Assembly (NCBI GenBank): GCA_016223045.1
Contig: JACRPT010000013.1
Coordinates: forward strand, 1 to 45,407
DNA: 45,407 nucleotides
Source: Candidatus Eiseniibacteriota bacterium
GTDB taxonomy: Bacteria > Eisenbacteria > RBG-16-71-46
Reading direction: 5' to 3'
Shown: positions 33,504-42,587 of the stretch, one piece after another
Position numbering within the stretch: position 1 is the stretch's first letter
How the letters are laid out: each line of letters opens with the position of its first letter
Made by a program: the position numbers and the translations under genes
Notes under the pieces: model-generated
The model's database searches: none
The model's input: the letters and a program-made list of their open reading frames with translations, nothing else
What the model was told of the DNA's origin: nothing

Positions 33504-34793
33504 TCACGTGCCCTTCTTCGCCGCGGCCGCGGTCTCCCGGCGCACCTTCGCACCGGGCTTGAGCTCGCGCAGCGCCTTGTACGGCCCGGCCACCACCACG
33601 TCGCCCGGCCTGACGTCGCCGAAGATCTCGAGCTCGGTCTCGCTGGCGATGCCGGTGCGCACCGGGAGGAACTTCGCGACCCCATCCTTGACGACGAACA
33701 GCCCGGTGATCTCCTTGTCCTTGCGGCCCACCGTGTCGTCCTCGGCGCTCACCAGCGGGTCGGCCCCGCGCGCCGGCTTCGGCGGCGTCTTGCGCGCGGC
33801 GCGATCGAGTTCGCGCTGGGTGCGCACCACCACGGCCTGGATCGGCACGCCGGACGCGCGCGCGTGGGTCGCGGTGGCGATCTCGACGTCGGCGGTCATG
33901 CCCGGCCGCACCTGCGGCACGTTCTCGTCGAACACCACCTTGACCTCGAAGTTGGTCTGCCCCTCGACCGAGGACGTGATCGAGCGCTTCGCGGTGTTGC
34001 CGATCTCGGTCACCGTGCCGGCGAACGAGGTGTCGGGCATGGCGTCCACCGTGATCTTCGCCTTCTGCCCGATCTTCATCTCCACCACGTCGGTCTCGTC
34101 CACGTCGGCCTTGACCAGCATGCGCGAGAGGTCGGAGACCGTCATGATCTCGGTCCCGGGGTTGTTCATGGTGCCGGTGATGACGATCTCGCCCCGCTCC
34201 ACGTTGAGCGCGCTCACCACTCCGTCGAACGGCGCCAGGAAACGGGTCTTCTCCAGGTGGTCCTGAGCGCCGGAGACCGCGGCCACCGAGCGCGCCACCT
34301 CCTCGCGGGCGGCCTGGGCCGCGACCCGCGCCGACTCCACCACGTTCGTGGCCTGGTCCCACTCCGCCTGCGAGAGCAGCTTCTGGTCGTAGAGCGCGCG
34401 CTGGCGCCGGTAGTTCGACTCGACGACGGTGAGCGCATGTTCGGCCTCGCGCAGCCGGGCGCGCCCGCTCGCCGCGGTGGCGCGGACCTGGTCGAAGGCC
34501 GCGCGGTACTGGGTGTCGTCGAGCTGGAGCATGAGCTGGCCGCTCTTCACGTGATCGCCCTCCTTGACGGGTAGGCGCACGATCTTCCCGACCACGTCCG
34601 CGCTGATCTTGACCTGGATCCTGGGCTCGATCTTGCCGGGGGCGCGCACGCGCGAGGTGATGTCCTCGAGCCGCACCCGGGCGAGCTGCACGGGCTCGAC
34701 ACGGCCGCGCGCGGAGCGCACGACGTTCGCCACCACCAGCAGCACGACGACGGCCGCCGCGATCCCGATCCACAACCACTTCTTGCCTTTCAT
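33504..34793 (-). CDS. Periplasmic adaptor (HlyD/MacA-type membrane fusion protein)
   Basis: The adaptor (429 aa) is anchored by one N-terminal helix (about residues 7-25). It has the split lipoyl-like domain ([31 protein letters not shown] and later [20 protein letters not shown]), an alpha-helical hairpin between them (about 95-180) that would contact TolC, and beta-barrel and membrane-proximal domains ([29 protein letters not shown]). It bridges the inner-membrane permeases and the outer-membrane TolC-family protein encoded 25 nt upstream. Substrate (antibiotic, peptide, lipid or siderophore) cannot be told from sequence. Confidence 0.92.
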   Translation of the reverse strand: MKGKKWLWIGIAAAVVVLLVVANVVRSARGRVEPVQLARVRLEDITSRVRAPGKIEPRIQVKISADVVGKIVRLPVKEGDHVKSGQLMLQLDDTQYRAAFDQVRATAASGRARLREAEHALTVVESNYRRQRALYDQKLLSQAEWDQATNVVESARVAAQAAREEVARSVAAVSGAQDHLEKTRFLAPFDGVVSALNVERGEIVITGTMNNPGTEIMTVSDLSRMLVKADVDETDVVEMKIGQKAKITVDAMPDTSFAGTVTEIGNTAKRSITSSVEGQTNFEVKVVFDENVPQVRPGMTADVEIATATHARASGVPIQAVVVRTQRELDRAARKTPPKPARGADPLVSAEDDTVGRKDKEITGLFVVKDGVAKFLPVRTGIASETELEIFGDVRPGDVVVAGPYKALRELKPGAKVRRETAAAAKKGT

Positions 34794-34818
34794 GCGCGCC
34801 CCGCTCCTTCCTTCCGGC

Positions 34819-36195
34819 TCACTCGCTCCGTCCGCGCACCCGGTCCAGCGTCGCCTCGGCGACCCGGATCGCCGCGAGGGCGGAGACCTGGTCGCTCTGC
34901 GCGCGCTGGAGCTGCACCTGGGCGTCGATCAGCTCCAGGATGGTGGCGGAGCCCACGTTGTATTTCTGCTGCGTCAGCTTGACGTTCTCGGCGGCCGACT
35001 CGAGCGCGCGGCGCGCCACGCGGTCCTGCACCAGTCCCGCCTGGTAGCCCAGCAGCGCCTCGTGCACCTCCGCCGCCAGGTTGCGGCGCAGCACGTCACG
35101 CGCGTCCTGCGCGCGCCACAGCCGGGCCCGGGCGCTGGCCACCCGCGAGTCGGTGGACAGCCCGTCGAACAGGTCCCAGTTCAGCGCGATCTGACCGCTG
35201 AACAGCCGGTCGGTCTTGCTGCGGGTGGACGAGGTCCCGGGGTTGATGAACCCGGGGAGGCCGGGCGGCAGGATGGTCGAGGTCGAGCGCGAGCTCGGAT
35301 TGATCTGGTACGACGCCGAGGCTGTCACGTACGGCAGCCGGGTGAAGCGTGCGCTGCGCAGGGAGGCCCGGGCCGCCGCCAGCTCGCCCTCCGCCGCCAT
35401 CAGGTCGGGGCGGCCCTTCCCCGCCTCGGCCACCCGTGCCGCCCCGTCGTAGACATGCGGCTCGAAGGTCAGCAGCGTGTCCACCTCGCCCATGCGCGAC
35501 TCCTCGACGCCGAGCAGCCCGGCGAGGGTGACGCGCTGCACGACCACCGCCTGCGACGCGGTGAGCGAATCGAGCTCGCTCTGCGCCGTGCGCACCTGGG
35601 CCTTGAGCAGGTCGCTGCGCGACACCGAGCCGACCTCGAACAGCGCGTGGACGCGCCGCTCGTCGTCACTCGCCAGCCGCAGGGCGTTCTCCGCCACCGC
35701 GGCCAGGCGCACCGCCTTCACCACCTCGTAGAACTGGCGCCGCGCGCTGAGCGCCACGTCGTTGCGCGTCGCCACGCGCCGCTGCTGCGCCGCCTTCAGG
35801 CCGGTGCGCGCCGCGGACCACGCGCTGAGCGAGGAGAGGTTCAGGAATCCCCACGAGCCCGAGAGCGCGGGAGCGGTGCCGTGCTGCTCGAAGTCGCTCG
35901 AGATCGGGCTGGTCAGCCCGCCGCCGACGTTGCGGCCGCCGGTCTGGTTGCGGACCACCGTCTGGCTGCGCGTCAGGTCCGCGCTCAGGCGGGGCAGCAG
36001 GCCGGCGTACGCGCCGTACAGTCCGCTCCGCGCCTCCAGCACTCCGGCGTTCGCCCCGACGACCTGGGAGTTGCGCTCGAGCGCCATCTGCACCGCACGG
36101 TCCGCGGTGAGCGGCGCGGCGCCGGCGGTCGCGGCGGCGAGGCCGGCGGCCAGCGCGAGCGCCATCCCCGCGATCGTTCGCCCCATCCTCCTCAT
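34819..36195 (-). CDS. TolC-family outer membrane efflux protein
   Basis: The outer-membrane factor (458 aa) has a signal peptide (about 1-27, ending TAGAA) and two OEP repeats with the usual long helices. It starts at LTADRAVQMALERNSQVVGAN; the second repeat contains QIALNWDLFDGLSTDSRVASAR and ends with YNVGSATILELIDAQVQLQRAQSD. The ATG at 36195 has GGAGG six bases upstream; the longer frame has neither ribosome site nor signal peptide. As first gene of the efflux operon it sits behind an ECF-sigma-like promoter. Confidence 0.93.
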   Translation of the reverse strand: MRRMGRTIAGMALALAAGLAAATAGAAPLTADRAVQMALERNSQVVGANAGVLEARSGLYGAYAGLLPRLSADLTRSQTVVRNQTGGRNVGGGLTSPISSDFEQHGTAPALSGSWGFLNLSSLSAWSAARTGLKAAQQRRVATRNDVALSARRQFYEVVKAVRLAAVAENALRLASDDERRVHALFEVGSVSRSDLLKAQVRTAQSELDSLTASQAVVVQRVTLAGLLGVEESRMGEVDTLLTFEPHVYDGAARVAEAGKGRPDLMAAEGELAAARASLRSARFTRLPYVTASASYQINPSSRSTSTILPPGLPGFINPGTSSTRSKTDRLFSGQIALNWDLFDGLSTDSRVASARARLWRAQDARDVLRRNLAAEVHEALLGYQAGLVQDRVARRALESAAENVKLTQQKYNVGSATILELIDAQVQLQRAQSDQVSALAAIRVAEATLDRVRGRSE

Positions 36196-36247
36196 GCATG
36201 TCCTCCGTCGGTGACGCACACGGGGTCCCCCCCGGCGTGCGAGTGTC

Positions 36248-36275
36248 TCTACGAGGTGGCCTGCGAAAGGTTGCA
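36248..36275 (-). promoter_or_regulatory. ECF-sigma-like promoter of the efflux operon
   Basis: On the minus strand TGCAACCTTT begins at 36275, and CGTAGA lies at 36253-36248, 16 nt after the AAC. The AAC...CGT spacing and the GCAAC/CGTA words fit the ECF sigma-factor class (AAC -35, CGT -10) rather than sigma-70. The leader before the tolC-like ATG is about 45 nt. No ECF sigma gene is in the window. Confidence 0.5.
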
Positions 36276-36328
36276 CGCGCCGCTCCCGCCTCCCCGGGAT
36301 CGCGCCGACGGTCGTTCCGCGCGGGCGG

Positions 36329-37090
36329 TCAGGCGCCCGGCGTTAACATCGCGGCGAGCGCCGCGAACAGGATCACGAACACCAGGTACAGACCCGACAG
36401 CGTCCAGGCCACCGACCTGCGGGGCGCGCCCGACAGCGCCGCCGTGCCCAGGATCAGCACCGCCAGGTACCAGACGTAGAACGGGCCGATGCCGTAGTCC
36501 AGGAACACGCCGAGCCCGTTCATCAGCTTCGATGGCGGGTCGCCCGCGGGCAGCAGCACGCCGAAGCCGATGTGGATCCCCGTCATGGTCTGGTTGACCC
36601 AGGCGAGCACGTACACCAGGACCTCGGCCGGGATCCGCACCAGCCCCGCCCAGGCGGTCACGTTGAAGGCGTCGCGGTAGCTGAACGGGCGCCCCAGCAT
36701 GAACCCCGCGGCGAGCCACGGCAGCAGCGCCGTCACCGCCAGGAGCAGCGGCAGCACGATCACCAGGGAGCCGACGTTGAAGGCCTTCATGACCGGGCTG
36801 GAGAGCTGCCGCTCGACGCGCTCGAGCGCCTCGGCCGGCATCTCCCCGCTCTCCACCTGGCGCTCCATGTGCTGGCGGATGGTCGGGACCTGGGCGCGCT
36901 CGTAGGTCAGCGCGTAGCCCGCCAGGGTGACGATCAGGCCCAGCAGCAGCGGGAACCACCACTGTCCGCGCTCGTGCAGGCCCACCCACGCGCTGCCCGG
37001 ACGCGCGAACACCGCGACCGTGCGCTGCCACAGCGAAGGGGCCGACGGCGCGCCCGCCGCCACGCCTCCGGACTCGACCAGCACGCTCAT
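36329..37090 (-). CDS. Yip1-family integral membrane protein
   Basis: The protein (253 aa) fits the bacterial Yip1 family. It has an N-terminal soluble segment with SLWQRTVAVFARPGSAWVGLHE followed by five or so transmembrane helices, WFPLLLGLIVTLAGYALTY among them, a charged linker (RQHMERQVESGEMPAEALERVERQ) and the LGVFLDYGIGPFYVWYLAV region. The ATG at 37090 has GGAGG six bases upstream. It lies 133 nt before the efflux operon with its own putative promoter, so they may be regulated separately. The family's bacterial role is not established. Confidence 0.85.
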   Translation of the reverse strand: MSVLVESGGVAAGAPSAPSLWQRTVAVFARPGSAWVGLHERGQWWFPLLLGLIVTLAGYALTYERAQVPTIRQHMERQVESGEMPAEALERVERQLSSPVMKAFNVGSLVIVLPLLLAVTALLPWLAAGFMLGRPFSYRDAFNVTAWAGLVRIPAEVLVYVLAWVNQTMTGIHIGFGVLLPAGDPPSKLMNGLGVFLDYGIGPFYVWYLAVLILGTAALSGAPRRSVAWTLSGLYLVFVILFAALAAMLTPGA

Positions 37091-37134
37091 CGGCAACCTC
37101 CGGGACCCGGGTCCATGGACGCTCGATCCGCCGC

Positions 37135-37163
37135 AGGGTAGGAACTCCCCGGGCGCAAGGCAA
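37135..37163 (-). promoter_or_regulatory. Weak candidate promoter of the Yip1 gene
   Basis: TTGCCT (37163-37158) is followed after 17 nt by TACCCT (37140-37135) on the minus strand, with four and three matches to the sigma-70 hexamers. It is plausible by position only. Confidence 0.3.
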
Positions 37164-37316
37164 ACCGGCCCCTACCGGCGCGGCGAATGCACGCCCGGGC
37201 GCGGGCGGGCCGGCGCGGCCGCGGTGGCGGACGGCCCGTCCGGAGCGATGGGCGGTGGTGGTGAGCGGGGATCGAGGGGTGGGTGCTGCGCCCGCGCGCC
37301 GGCGCAGCCCGCGGAC

Positions 37317-37348
37317 GCGGCCGGAGCGCGCGCGCGCTCCCCGGCCGC
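37317..37348 (-). terminator. Strong hairpin after tonB, possible terminator without T-tract
   Basis: GGAGCGCG pairs with CGCGCTCC, and GCGGCC with GGCCGC across a two-base bulge, just past the tonB stop at 37356. No T-rich tail follows on the minus strand, so termination may be Rho-assisted, or the hairpin may protect the 3' end. Confidence 0.4.
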
Positions 37349-37355
37349 GCCGGTC

Positions 37356-38075
37356 CTAGTGCAGCGTGAACCTCACCGGCACGGCCACCCACACCGCGAC
37401 CGGCTTGTTGTTGGAGAGCGCCGGCTTGAACACCCACTGCCGGACGGCGGTCACCGCCGCGGCGTCGAGCATGGGGATGGACTTGACGACCCGGGTGTCC
37501 TTGACCCGGCCATCCTTGCCCACCAGCGCCTGGACCATGACCGTGCCGTCCACGCCCGCTTCGCGCGCGAGGTCGGGGTACAGCGGCGGCACCTTGGTGA
37601 TCGCCTCGGGAAGCTCCTCGACGTAGACGTAGTCGCCGAACTTCGGGAGATCCTCGTCGCTCGGCGGGGCGACCACGATGTTGTCGCCCTGCGACTCGCT
37701 CATGCTCGGCGTCGCCTGGGCGATCTCCTCCTGGGACTGGATGGTCTGCTCGGGGGGCGCCTCGGCGTCTGGCACCGGCACCGGCACCGCGGCCGCCGGC
37801 GGGGCCACGGCCGTCTGCACCCTGACCTGCGGCGGAGGCTCGTTGCCCGACAGCGGCGGTGGCGCGGCCAGCTCGCGGTAGGGGACCACGATCACGCTGG
37901 TCTCCTTCGGCCGGTGCGCCAGGAACGCGCTGGTCCCGAACGACAGCAGGAAGACGGCGATCCAGCCGGCCGACGCCACCCCCACCGCCCGCAGCATGTA
38001 CTTGCGGGCGACCTCCTGCAGCTCGGGCGCCCCGTAGGGCATGAACTCGAACAGGCTGACGATGGGAGAGGTCAT
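37356..38075 (-). CDS. tonB: TonB-family energy-transducing protein
   Basis: The protein (239 aa) has a cytoplasmic N-terminus of about 28 residues and one transmembrane helix (about 29-52). A Pro/Ala/Val-rich periplasmic spacer follows (about 70-115), then a C-terminal TonB domain (about 150-239) with YPDLAREAGVDGTVMVQALVGKDGRV and AAVTAVRQWVFKPALSNNKPV. This C-terminal form is the one common in Bacteroidota-like and related phyla. It should carry proton-motive-force energy from ExbB/ExbD to an outer-membrane receptor, though none is encoded in the window. The start overlaps the ExbD2 stop by 4 nt. Confidence 0.92.
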   Translation of the reverse strand: MTSPIVSLFEFMPYGAPELQEVARKYMLRAVGVASAGWIAVFLLSFGTSAFLAHRPKETSVIVVPYRELAAPPPLSGNEPPPQVRVQTAVAPPAAAVPVPVPDAEAPPEQTIQSQEEIAQATPSMSESQGDNIVVAPPSDEDLPKFGDYVYVEELPEAITKVPPLYPDLAREAGVDGTVMVQALVGKDGRVKDTRVVKSIPMLDAAAVTAVRQWVFKPALSNNKPVAVWVAVPVRFTLH

Positions 38076-38566
38076 AGCGTCTCGACCTCCGCGCGGTCCT
38101 TGCCTTCGAGGGTCTGCAGCGAGAACCGGGTCAGTCGCGCCAGGTCGAGCTCGTCGATGATGTGCACCATGTGGTTGAACCTGGCCTTGCGGTCGATCTT
38201 CACGATCACGACCTTGGCCTTGTCTCCCGCGAAGCGCGTGAAGACCTTGGTGAGGTCCTCCACGCTCGAGCGGGCCCAGGGATCGGCCGCGTTCCGCCAG
38301 TACGCGCGGTCGTCCTGCAGCACCCGGATCTCGAGCACCTTGGACAGTCCCACCGGCACGGTCTGCTGGTTGCTCGGCGGCAGGTTGATCTCCAGGGCCT
38401 GGGGTGTCCGGAAGACCGTCGTCACCATGAAGAAGATGAGCAGCAGGAAGGCGACGTCCACCATCGGCGTCATGTCGATGCGGATGCCGACCCGCCGCTT
38501 CGGCCGGCCGAAGCCCTTGCCCTTCTTCTTCCCTCCTCTGGCCTGAGGGGTGTCTACGGCGCCCAT
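38072..38566 (-). CDS. exbD: ExbD/TolR-family proton channel subunit 2
   Basis: The protein (164 aa) has a basic N-terminus (GGKKKGKGFGRPKRR) and one transmembrane helix with the proton-carrying Asp37 in DMTPMVDVAFLLLIFFM. A periplasmic domain of about 100 residues contains the unusual WRNAADPWARSSVEDLTKVFTRF insert, and KVVIVKIDRKARFNHMVHIIDEL. It is a paralogue of the ExbD encoded upstream. Two ExbD subunits per locus are usual in this type of system and probably form a heterodimer in the ExbB pentamer. Confidence 0.92.
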   Translation of the reverse strand: MGAVDTPQARGGKKKGKGFGRPKRRVGIRIDMTPMVDVAFLLLIFFMVTTVFRTPQALEINLPPSNQQTVPVGLSKVLEIRVLQDDRAYWRNAADPWARSSVEDLTKVFTRFAGDKAKVVIVKIDRKARFNHMVHIIDELDLARLTRFSLQTLEGKDRAEVETL

Positions 38567-38594
38567 GGAGTCTCACCTCCTCGAAGGGCCGGGG

Positions 38595-39083
38595 TCATTT
38601 GGCTTTCCCCTTCCCGAACAGCCCGCCCTTCTGGCCGAGCTCGGTCATCACGTTGAACCGCGGCGCGTTGACGGTCTGCAGCGCCTCCATCATGTCCGCC
38701 ATCACACCGTACTGCGCGTCCTTGTCCATCTTGACGATGATGCGGGCGCTGGGGTTGTTGGTGCGGGCGTCCCTGAGCCAGCCGGCCAGGTCGGCCTTGA
38801 GATCCGCCGTGCCGACGAGCTGCTCCACCGCGTCGCCGTGTTTCCGGTAGAGCACCTTGACCGCGGACTCCCCGGTGCTCGCCTGCGGCGCCGTCACCGC
38901 GATCGTGATGATCTCGCTCTCGGGGGCCTTGGCCTCCGAGTTCGACTCCGGCAGCGTGATCTTGTCGCGCTCGGGCGGCTTGAACTGCGTAGTCGTCATG
39001 AAGAAGATGAGCAGCAGGAACGCGACGTCGACCATCGGCGTCATGTCGATGCTGATGCCGATGCGGCGTTTCTTCTTGAGCAT
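38595..39083 (-). CDS. exbD: ExbD/TolR-family proton channel subunit 1
   Basis: The protein (162 aa) begins MLKKKRRIGISIDMTPMVDVAFL, with the channel aspartate at Asp19. A single helix is followed by a periplasmic domain containing DKITLPESNSEAK and ARIIVKMDKDAQYGVMADMM, and the C-terminus is a Lys/Gly tail. It starts 12 nt after the exbB stop. Its periplasmic region differs from that of ExbD2 far more than the helix does, so the two probably have different periplasmic contacts. Confidence 0.92.
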   Translation of the reverse strand: MLKKKRRIGISIDMTPMVDVAFLLLIFFMTTTQFKPPERDKITLPESNSEAKAPESEIITIAVTAPQASTGESAVKVLYRKHGDAVEQLVGTADLKADLAGWLRDARTNNPSARIIVKMDKDAQYGVMADMMEALQTVNAPRFNVMTELGQKGGLFGKGKAK

Positions 39084-39095
39084 CCACGCGCTCCT

Positions 39096-39836
39096 TTACT
39101 TGCGCTCGGTCGCCGACGATGCGAGCAGCTGGACCGCCTCGTACGAGGCCTCGTCCATCATGTAGTTGAAGTTGTCCACCCGGGTCACGAACACGTTGTA
39201 GGTGACGATACCGGTGATCGCGATGAAGAGACCGCCCGCGGTGTTGATGAGCGCCTCGGAGATGCCGATGGCGAGCTTGGACGCGTCCACCGCGCCGGTG
39301 TGGCCGAGCGCTGCGAACGAGCGGATCATGCCGATCACCGTCCCGAGCAGCCCCACCATGGTGGCGATCGAGGCGATCGTGGAGAGCGCGATCAGGTTGC
39401 GCTCGAGCAGCGGCACCTCGAGACCGTTGGCCTCCTGGATCGCGGCCTGGGTCTCGGCGACGATCTTCTCCTTGTTGGCGCCTTCGGCCCGCGCCTGCTG
39501 GTAGCGCTCGAGGCCGGCGCGGATGACGTTCGCCGCCGACCCGCGCTGCTGGGCACAGAGCTTGACGGCGCCGTCCACGTCGCCCGTGTGCAGCCGCTTG
39601 CGCACGTTGTTCAGGAAGTCGGGCAGCGAGCCCCTGCCCTGGGCCTTCCGGAGACTCCAGATGCGCTCGACGATGAAGGCGGTCTCGAGGATGGTGAGCA
39701 GGATGAGCATGGCGACCAGCGGGCCGCCCTTCTTCATCTGGTCACCCACGTCGCCCAGGTGGGGGAGGTTCCACCACAGGACGATCGAGATGGCCAGTGC
39801 TGCGATGAAGGCCAGAGGGACGATGAAACGGCTCAT
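39096..39836 (-). CDS. exbB: ExbB/TolQ/MotA-family proton channel protein
   Basis: The protein (246 aa) has an N-terminal hydrophobic segment, a second helix at about 39-58, a cytoplasmic stretch (LRKAQGRGSLPDFLNNVRKRLHTGDVDGAVKLC), and the paired channel helices with IASIATMVGLLGTVIGMIRSFAAL and ISEALINTAGGLFIAITGIVTYN. This is the scaffold of the Ton motor. A GGAAGGA ribosome site precedes the ATG at 39836. It lies 173 nt after the first STAS gene, so it could belong to the same long transcript or have its own promoter; I see none that is convincing. Confidence 0.93.
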   Translation of the reverse strand: MSRFIVPLAFIAALAISIVLWWNLPHLGDVGDQMKKGGPLVAMLILLTILETAFIVERIWSLRKAQGRGSLPDFLNNVRKRLHTGDVDGAVKLCAQQRGSAANVIRAGLERYQQARAEGANKEKIVAETQAAIQEANGLEVPLLERNLIALSTIASIATMVGLLGTVIGMIRSFAALGHTGAVDASKLAIGISEALINTAGGLFIAITGIVTYNVFVTRVDNFNYMMDEASYEAVQLLASSATERK

Positions 39837-39988
39837 GCGTAATCCTTCCTCTTGATGGCCGGTCCGGGGGTCGGTGGACGCCCTGGCCCGGGTGGTTCAC
39901 GTGTGCAGGCAGGCCCGCGTCGCGCTGCCCGTCCCGCCGCCGCTCCTCGGGAGACGCGGCGGACCCTGTGATGTGTCCGCGACATCGG

Positions 39989-40009
39989 CTCCGGCCCGGT
40001 CCGCCGGAG
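39989..40009 (-). other. Hairpin directly after the 116-aa STAS gene
   Basis: A 7-bp stem (CTCCGGC with GCCGGAG) and 7-nt loop adjoin the stop codon at 40010. There is no T-tract downstream on the minus strand. It may attenuate readthrough into exbB or protect the upstream mRNA. Confidence 0.3.
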
Positions 40010-40360
40010 TCACTCCACGCCGACCGCGAACGCCGCGAGGGCCTCGTCCTCGGTCTCGTGATGATCGAACACCATGATCAGCTTGGTCATGGTGAACAGG
40101 TCCTTGATCCGCTTGCCCAGGCCGCAGAGCTTGATCTCACCGCCGCGACCCTTGTAGTTCGCGTAGCCGCGCATCAGCACGCCGATCGCGATCGAGTTCA
40201 GCGCCTGGCATTCCGCCAGGTTCAGGACGAGCCGCGTGTTGCCCGCCCCCGCCTCGTCCATGATCGCCTTCTGGAGATCGTCCGTCTCGGTGTCCCCGAA
40301 GAAGCTGCCCCTGGGGTACAGCACCACGATGCTCCGGACCTGCTTGCGGCGTACGCCCAC
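40010..40360 (-). CDS. STAS-domain anti-sigma factor antagonist (1)
   Basis: This single STAS domain (116 aa) is of the SpoIIAA/RsbV type. A beta strand RSIVVLYPRGSF is followed by LVLNLAECQALNSIAIGVLM, where Ser56 aligns with the serine phosphorylated by anti-sigma kinases, and then IKLCGLGKRIKDLFTMTKL. No RsbW/SpoIIAB-type kinase or PP2C phosphatase gene lies in the window, so the partner is unlinked or absent. It is a close paralogue of the next upstream gene, 31 nt away. Confidence 0.88.
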   Translation of the reverse strand: MGVRRKQVRSIVVLYPRGSFFGDTETDDLQKAIMDEAGAGNTRLVLNLAECQALNSIAIGVLMRGYANYKGRGGEIKLCGLGKRIKDLFTMTKLIMVFDHHETEDEALAAFAVGVE

Positions 40361-40391
40361 GATGGCACCTCCGACCCGTCCACCCGGCGGG

Positions 40392-40739
40392 CTAGACGGA
40401 CTCCTTCTCGGCGAAGCTCGCGATCGCCTGTTCCTCGGACGTGTAGACGTCGAAGACCAGCGACAGCTTGGTGATCACGAAGATGTTCTCGATGCGCTTG
40501 TCGACGCAGCAGAGCTTCATCTGGCCGCCGCGCCGCACGTAGTTCGAGTGCGCCGAGATCAGCACGCCCAGCGCGGTCGAGTTCAGGTGCTGCGTCTCGC
40601 CCAGGTTGATGACCAGGTGCTTGTTCCCCGCCTCGCTGAGCGTCTTGATCGCCTTCTCCAGCTCCTCGGTCTCGTCGCCCCCGGTCAGGTAGCCCCGGGG
40701 CGTCAGGACGGCGATGCTCCCCACCTGGCGCTGCTTCAT
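40392..40739 (-). CDS. STAS-domain anti-sigma factor antagonist (2)
   Basis: This single STAS domain (115 aa) starts MKQRQVGSIAVLTPRGYL. The phosphorylation-site region is LVINLGETQHLNSTALGVLI (Ser54, with adjacent Thr55) and the C-terminal part is MKLCCVDKRIENIFVITKLSLVFDVY. It overlaps the TPR gene stop by 4 nt, so its synthesis is coupled to that of a periplasmic TPR protein. This is odd for a cytoplasmic partner-switching protein. A role in a non-sigma complex, for example membrane-protein regulation, is an alternative. Confidence 0.88.
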   Translation of the reverse strand: MKQRQVGSIAVLTPRGYLTGGDETEELEKAIKTLSEAGNKHLVINLGETQHLNSTALGVLISAHSNYVRRGGQMKLCCVDKRIENIFVITKLSLVFDVYTSEEQAIASFAEKESV

Positions 40740-42565
40740 GGAGCTCCTCCCTGCTTGGCCCCGACCTCGAGGCTCTTCAGTCCCTTCAGCGCTTCCTGGT
40801 TCTTCGGGTCGAGCGCGAGCACCCGCTTGTAGTTTTCGATCGCCTTCGCGCGGTTCCCCGAGTTCTGCCACGCCTGCGCCAGCCACACCCAGGCCTGCAC
40901 GTCCTTGTCGTTGCACTCGACGGACGACTCGAGCAGCCGCGTCGCCTCCGGATAGTCCTTGCCGACCAGGCGGAAATAGCCCAGCGAGCGCAGCGCCAGC
41001 GCCTTGTTGGCACTGCACGTCGTGTCGAGCTCCACCGCTCGCTCGAACTCGCCACGGGCCTGGGGCAGCGAGTCGAGCTGCTGGTACATGATACCGAGCC
41101 AGAAGTGCCGGTCGGCCCGGGCGTCCGCCAGCGTGGCCGCCTGGCGCAGCGCCTCCAGCGCCGCCGGGTACTGCTTCATCTCCTTGTATGACAAACCGAT
41201 GTAGTAGTAAGCCTCGTCGCTGTTCGGGTCAAGCGCGATTCGCCGCTGGAACAGCGTCACCGCCTGCGCGTACAGGAGCGTGTCCCGGGTCTGCGCGGCC
41301 GCCCGGAAGCGCAGCTTGCCCAGCTCGCCGAGGGAGAACACGGCCGACCGCGTCGTCGAGTCCTGGGCCACGATCGCCTGGTAGAGGGACTCCGCCTTCG
41401 CCGTGTTCTTCTGGAACACCATCATCTGCGCCATCCGCAGCATGTCCTCGGGCGCCATCTCGCTGCCGCTCCGGGCGTAGTCGGCCGACGCCGCGTCGAA
41501 CTCCCGCCGCTCGACGTGGAGTCGCGCCCGGATCGTGAACAGCTCCTTGGTCCTGTCCCCCAGCGTGTCGGCCCGGTCCATCGCTTCGAGCGCCGGGTCC
41601 TTCTGCCCGAGGAAGTACAGGGTCCGGCCGAGCACGCTCCAGCCCTTGGGGTCGGCCGGCGCGAGTTGGACGTACCGGTCGAGCGGCTCGCGGGCCTCGG
41701 CGTAGCGTCGCGGATCGGCCTTGCCCGAGCGATAGAGCAGATCGCCGAGCGCGAGCTGCCCCGGCGGGTAATCGGGGTCGTGGTCCACCACCCAGCGGTA
41801 CTCCTCGAGCGCGGAGTTGTACCGCTGGCCGTAGTAGAGCGCCTGGCCGAGCGCGAAGTGCAGCTCGACGTCGCTGGTGTCACGCGCCACCGCGGCCTGG
41901 TACTCGGGGTACGCGAGCTCGAACGTGCCGCGCTTCACGTAGAAATCGCCGAGCGCGCGGTGAGTGGCCGGGTCCTCCGGCGACTCCTGCACCGCGGTCG
42001 TGTACCAGATGCTCGCGTCGCGCAGCGAATCGCGCGCCGCCGAGATGTTGCCCAGCGCGATCAGGAACTTCGGCCGCCAGCGGCTCCCCCACCCCAGCCC
42101 GCGGTTCGCGGCCGCGATCGCCTCGTCGTAACGCCGGAGCCGGGTCAGGCAGTCCGCCAGGCTCAGCTGCGCCTCGGGGAACTTGCGGTCCAGCTCCACC
42201 GCCCGCTGCAGCGGCTTCACCGCCTCCCCGCACTGGTCCTGCTGGCGCAGCACCTCGCCGGTGCCGTAGAAGCCCAGGGCGAGGTTGGGGTCCATCCTGA
42301 GGGCCAGCTCGAAGGCCTCGGTCGCCCTGGCGTAGTGGTGCCGTTTGAGCCACACCAGGCCCGTGCCGGCGCGGCCTTCGGCGAGTCCCTGCCCCGCCGC
42401 CTTCTCGAAGAGCCGCGTCGCCTCGTCCAGCCGTCCCTGCTGCAGCGCGGCCCGGGCGTCCCTGAGTTCGTCGGCGCCGGCCGCGCCGGACGACGCCAGC
42501 AGCGCCACGCAGAGGACGGCGGCGGTCATCCGGAGGTTCGGTCTCGTGATCATGGAGGTTCTCAT
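40736..42565 (-). CDS. Periplasmic TPR-repeat protein
   Basis: The protein (609 aa) has a signal peptide (MTAAVLCVALLASSGAAG, cut before ADEL) followed by about a dozen tetratricopeptide repeats through the whole mature part. Examples are HYARATEAFELALRMDPNLALGFYGTGEVL, RYNSALEEYRWVVDHDPDYPPGQLALGDLL and AKAIENYKRVLALDPKNQEALKGL. It is likely a periplasmic scaffold for the PstS-like lipoprotein and the Exb/Ton components encoded in the same operon. The first ATG (42565) is used; a second ATG (42553) is equally possible. Confidence 0.9.
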   Translation of the reverse strand: MRTSMITRPNLRMTAAVLCVALLASSGAAGADELRDARAALQQGRLDEATRLFEKAAGQGLAEGRAGTGLVWLKRHHYARATEAFELALRMDPNLALGFYGTGEVLRQQDQCGEAVKPLQRAVELDRKFPEAQLSLADCLTRLRRYDEAIAAANRGLGWGSRWRPKFLIALGNISAARDSLRDASIWYTTAVQESPEDPATHRALGDFYVKRGTFELAYPEYQAAVARDTSDVELHFALGQALYYGQRYNSALEEYRWVVDHDPDYPPGQLALGDLLYRSGKADPRRYAEAREPLDRYVQLAPADPKGWSVLGRTLYFLGQKDPALEAMDRADTLGDRTKELFTIRARLHVERREFDAASADYARSGSEMAPEDMLRMAQMMVFQKNTAKAESLYQAIVAQDSTTRSAVFSLGELGKLRFRAAAQTRDTLLYAQAVTLFQRRIALDPNSDEAYYYIGLSYKEMKQYPAALEALRQAATLADARADRHFWLGIMYQQLDSLPQARGEFERAVELDTTCSANKALALRSLGYFRLVGKDYPEATRLLESSVECNDKDVQAWVWLAQAWQNSGNRAKAIENYKRVLALDPKNQEALKGLKSLEVGAKQGGAP

Positions 42566-42587
42566 GGTGTCTCGCGCGAATCTCCTG

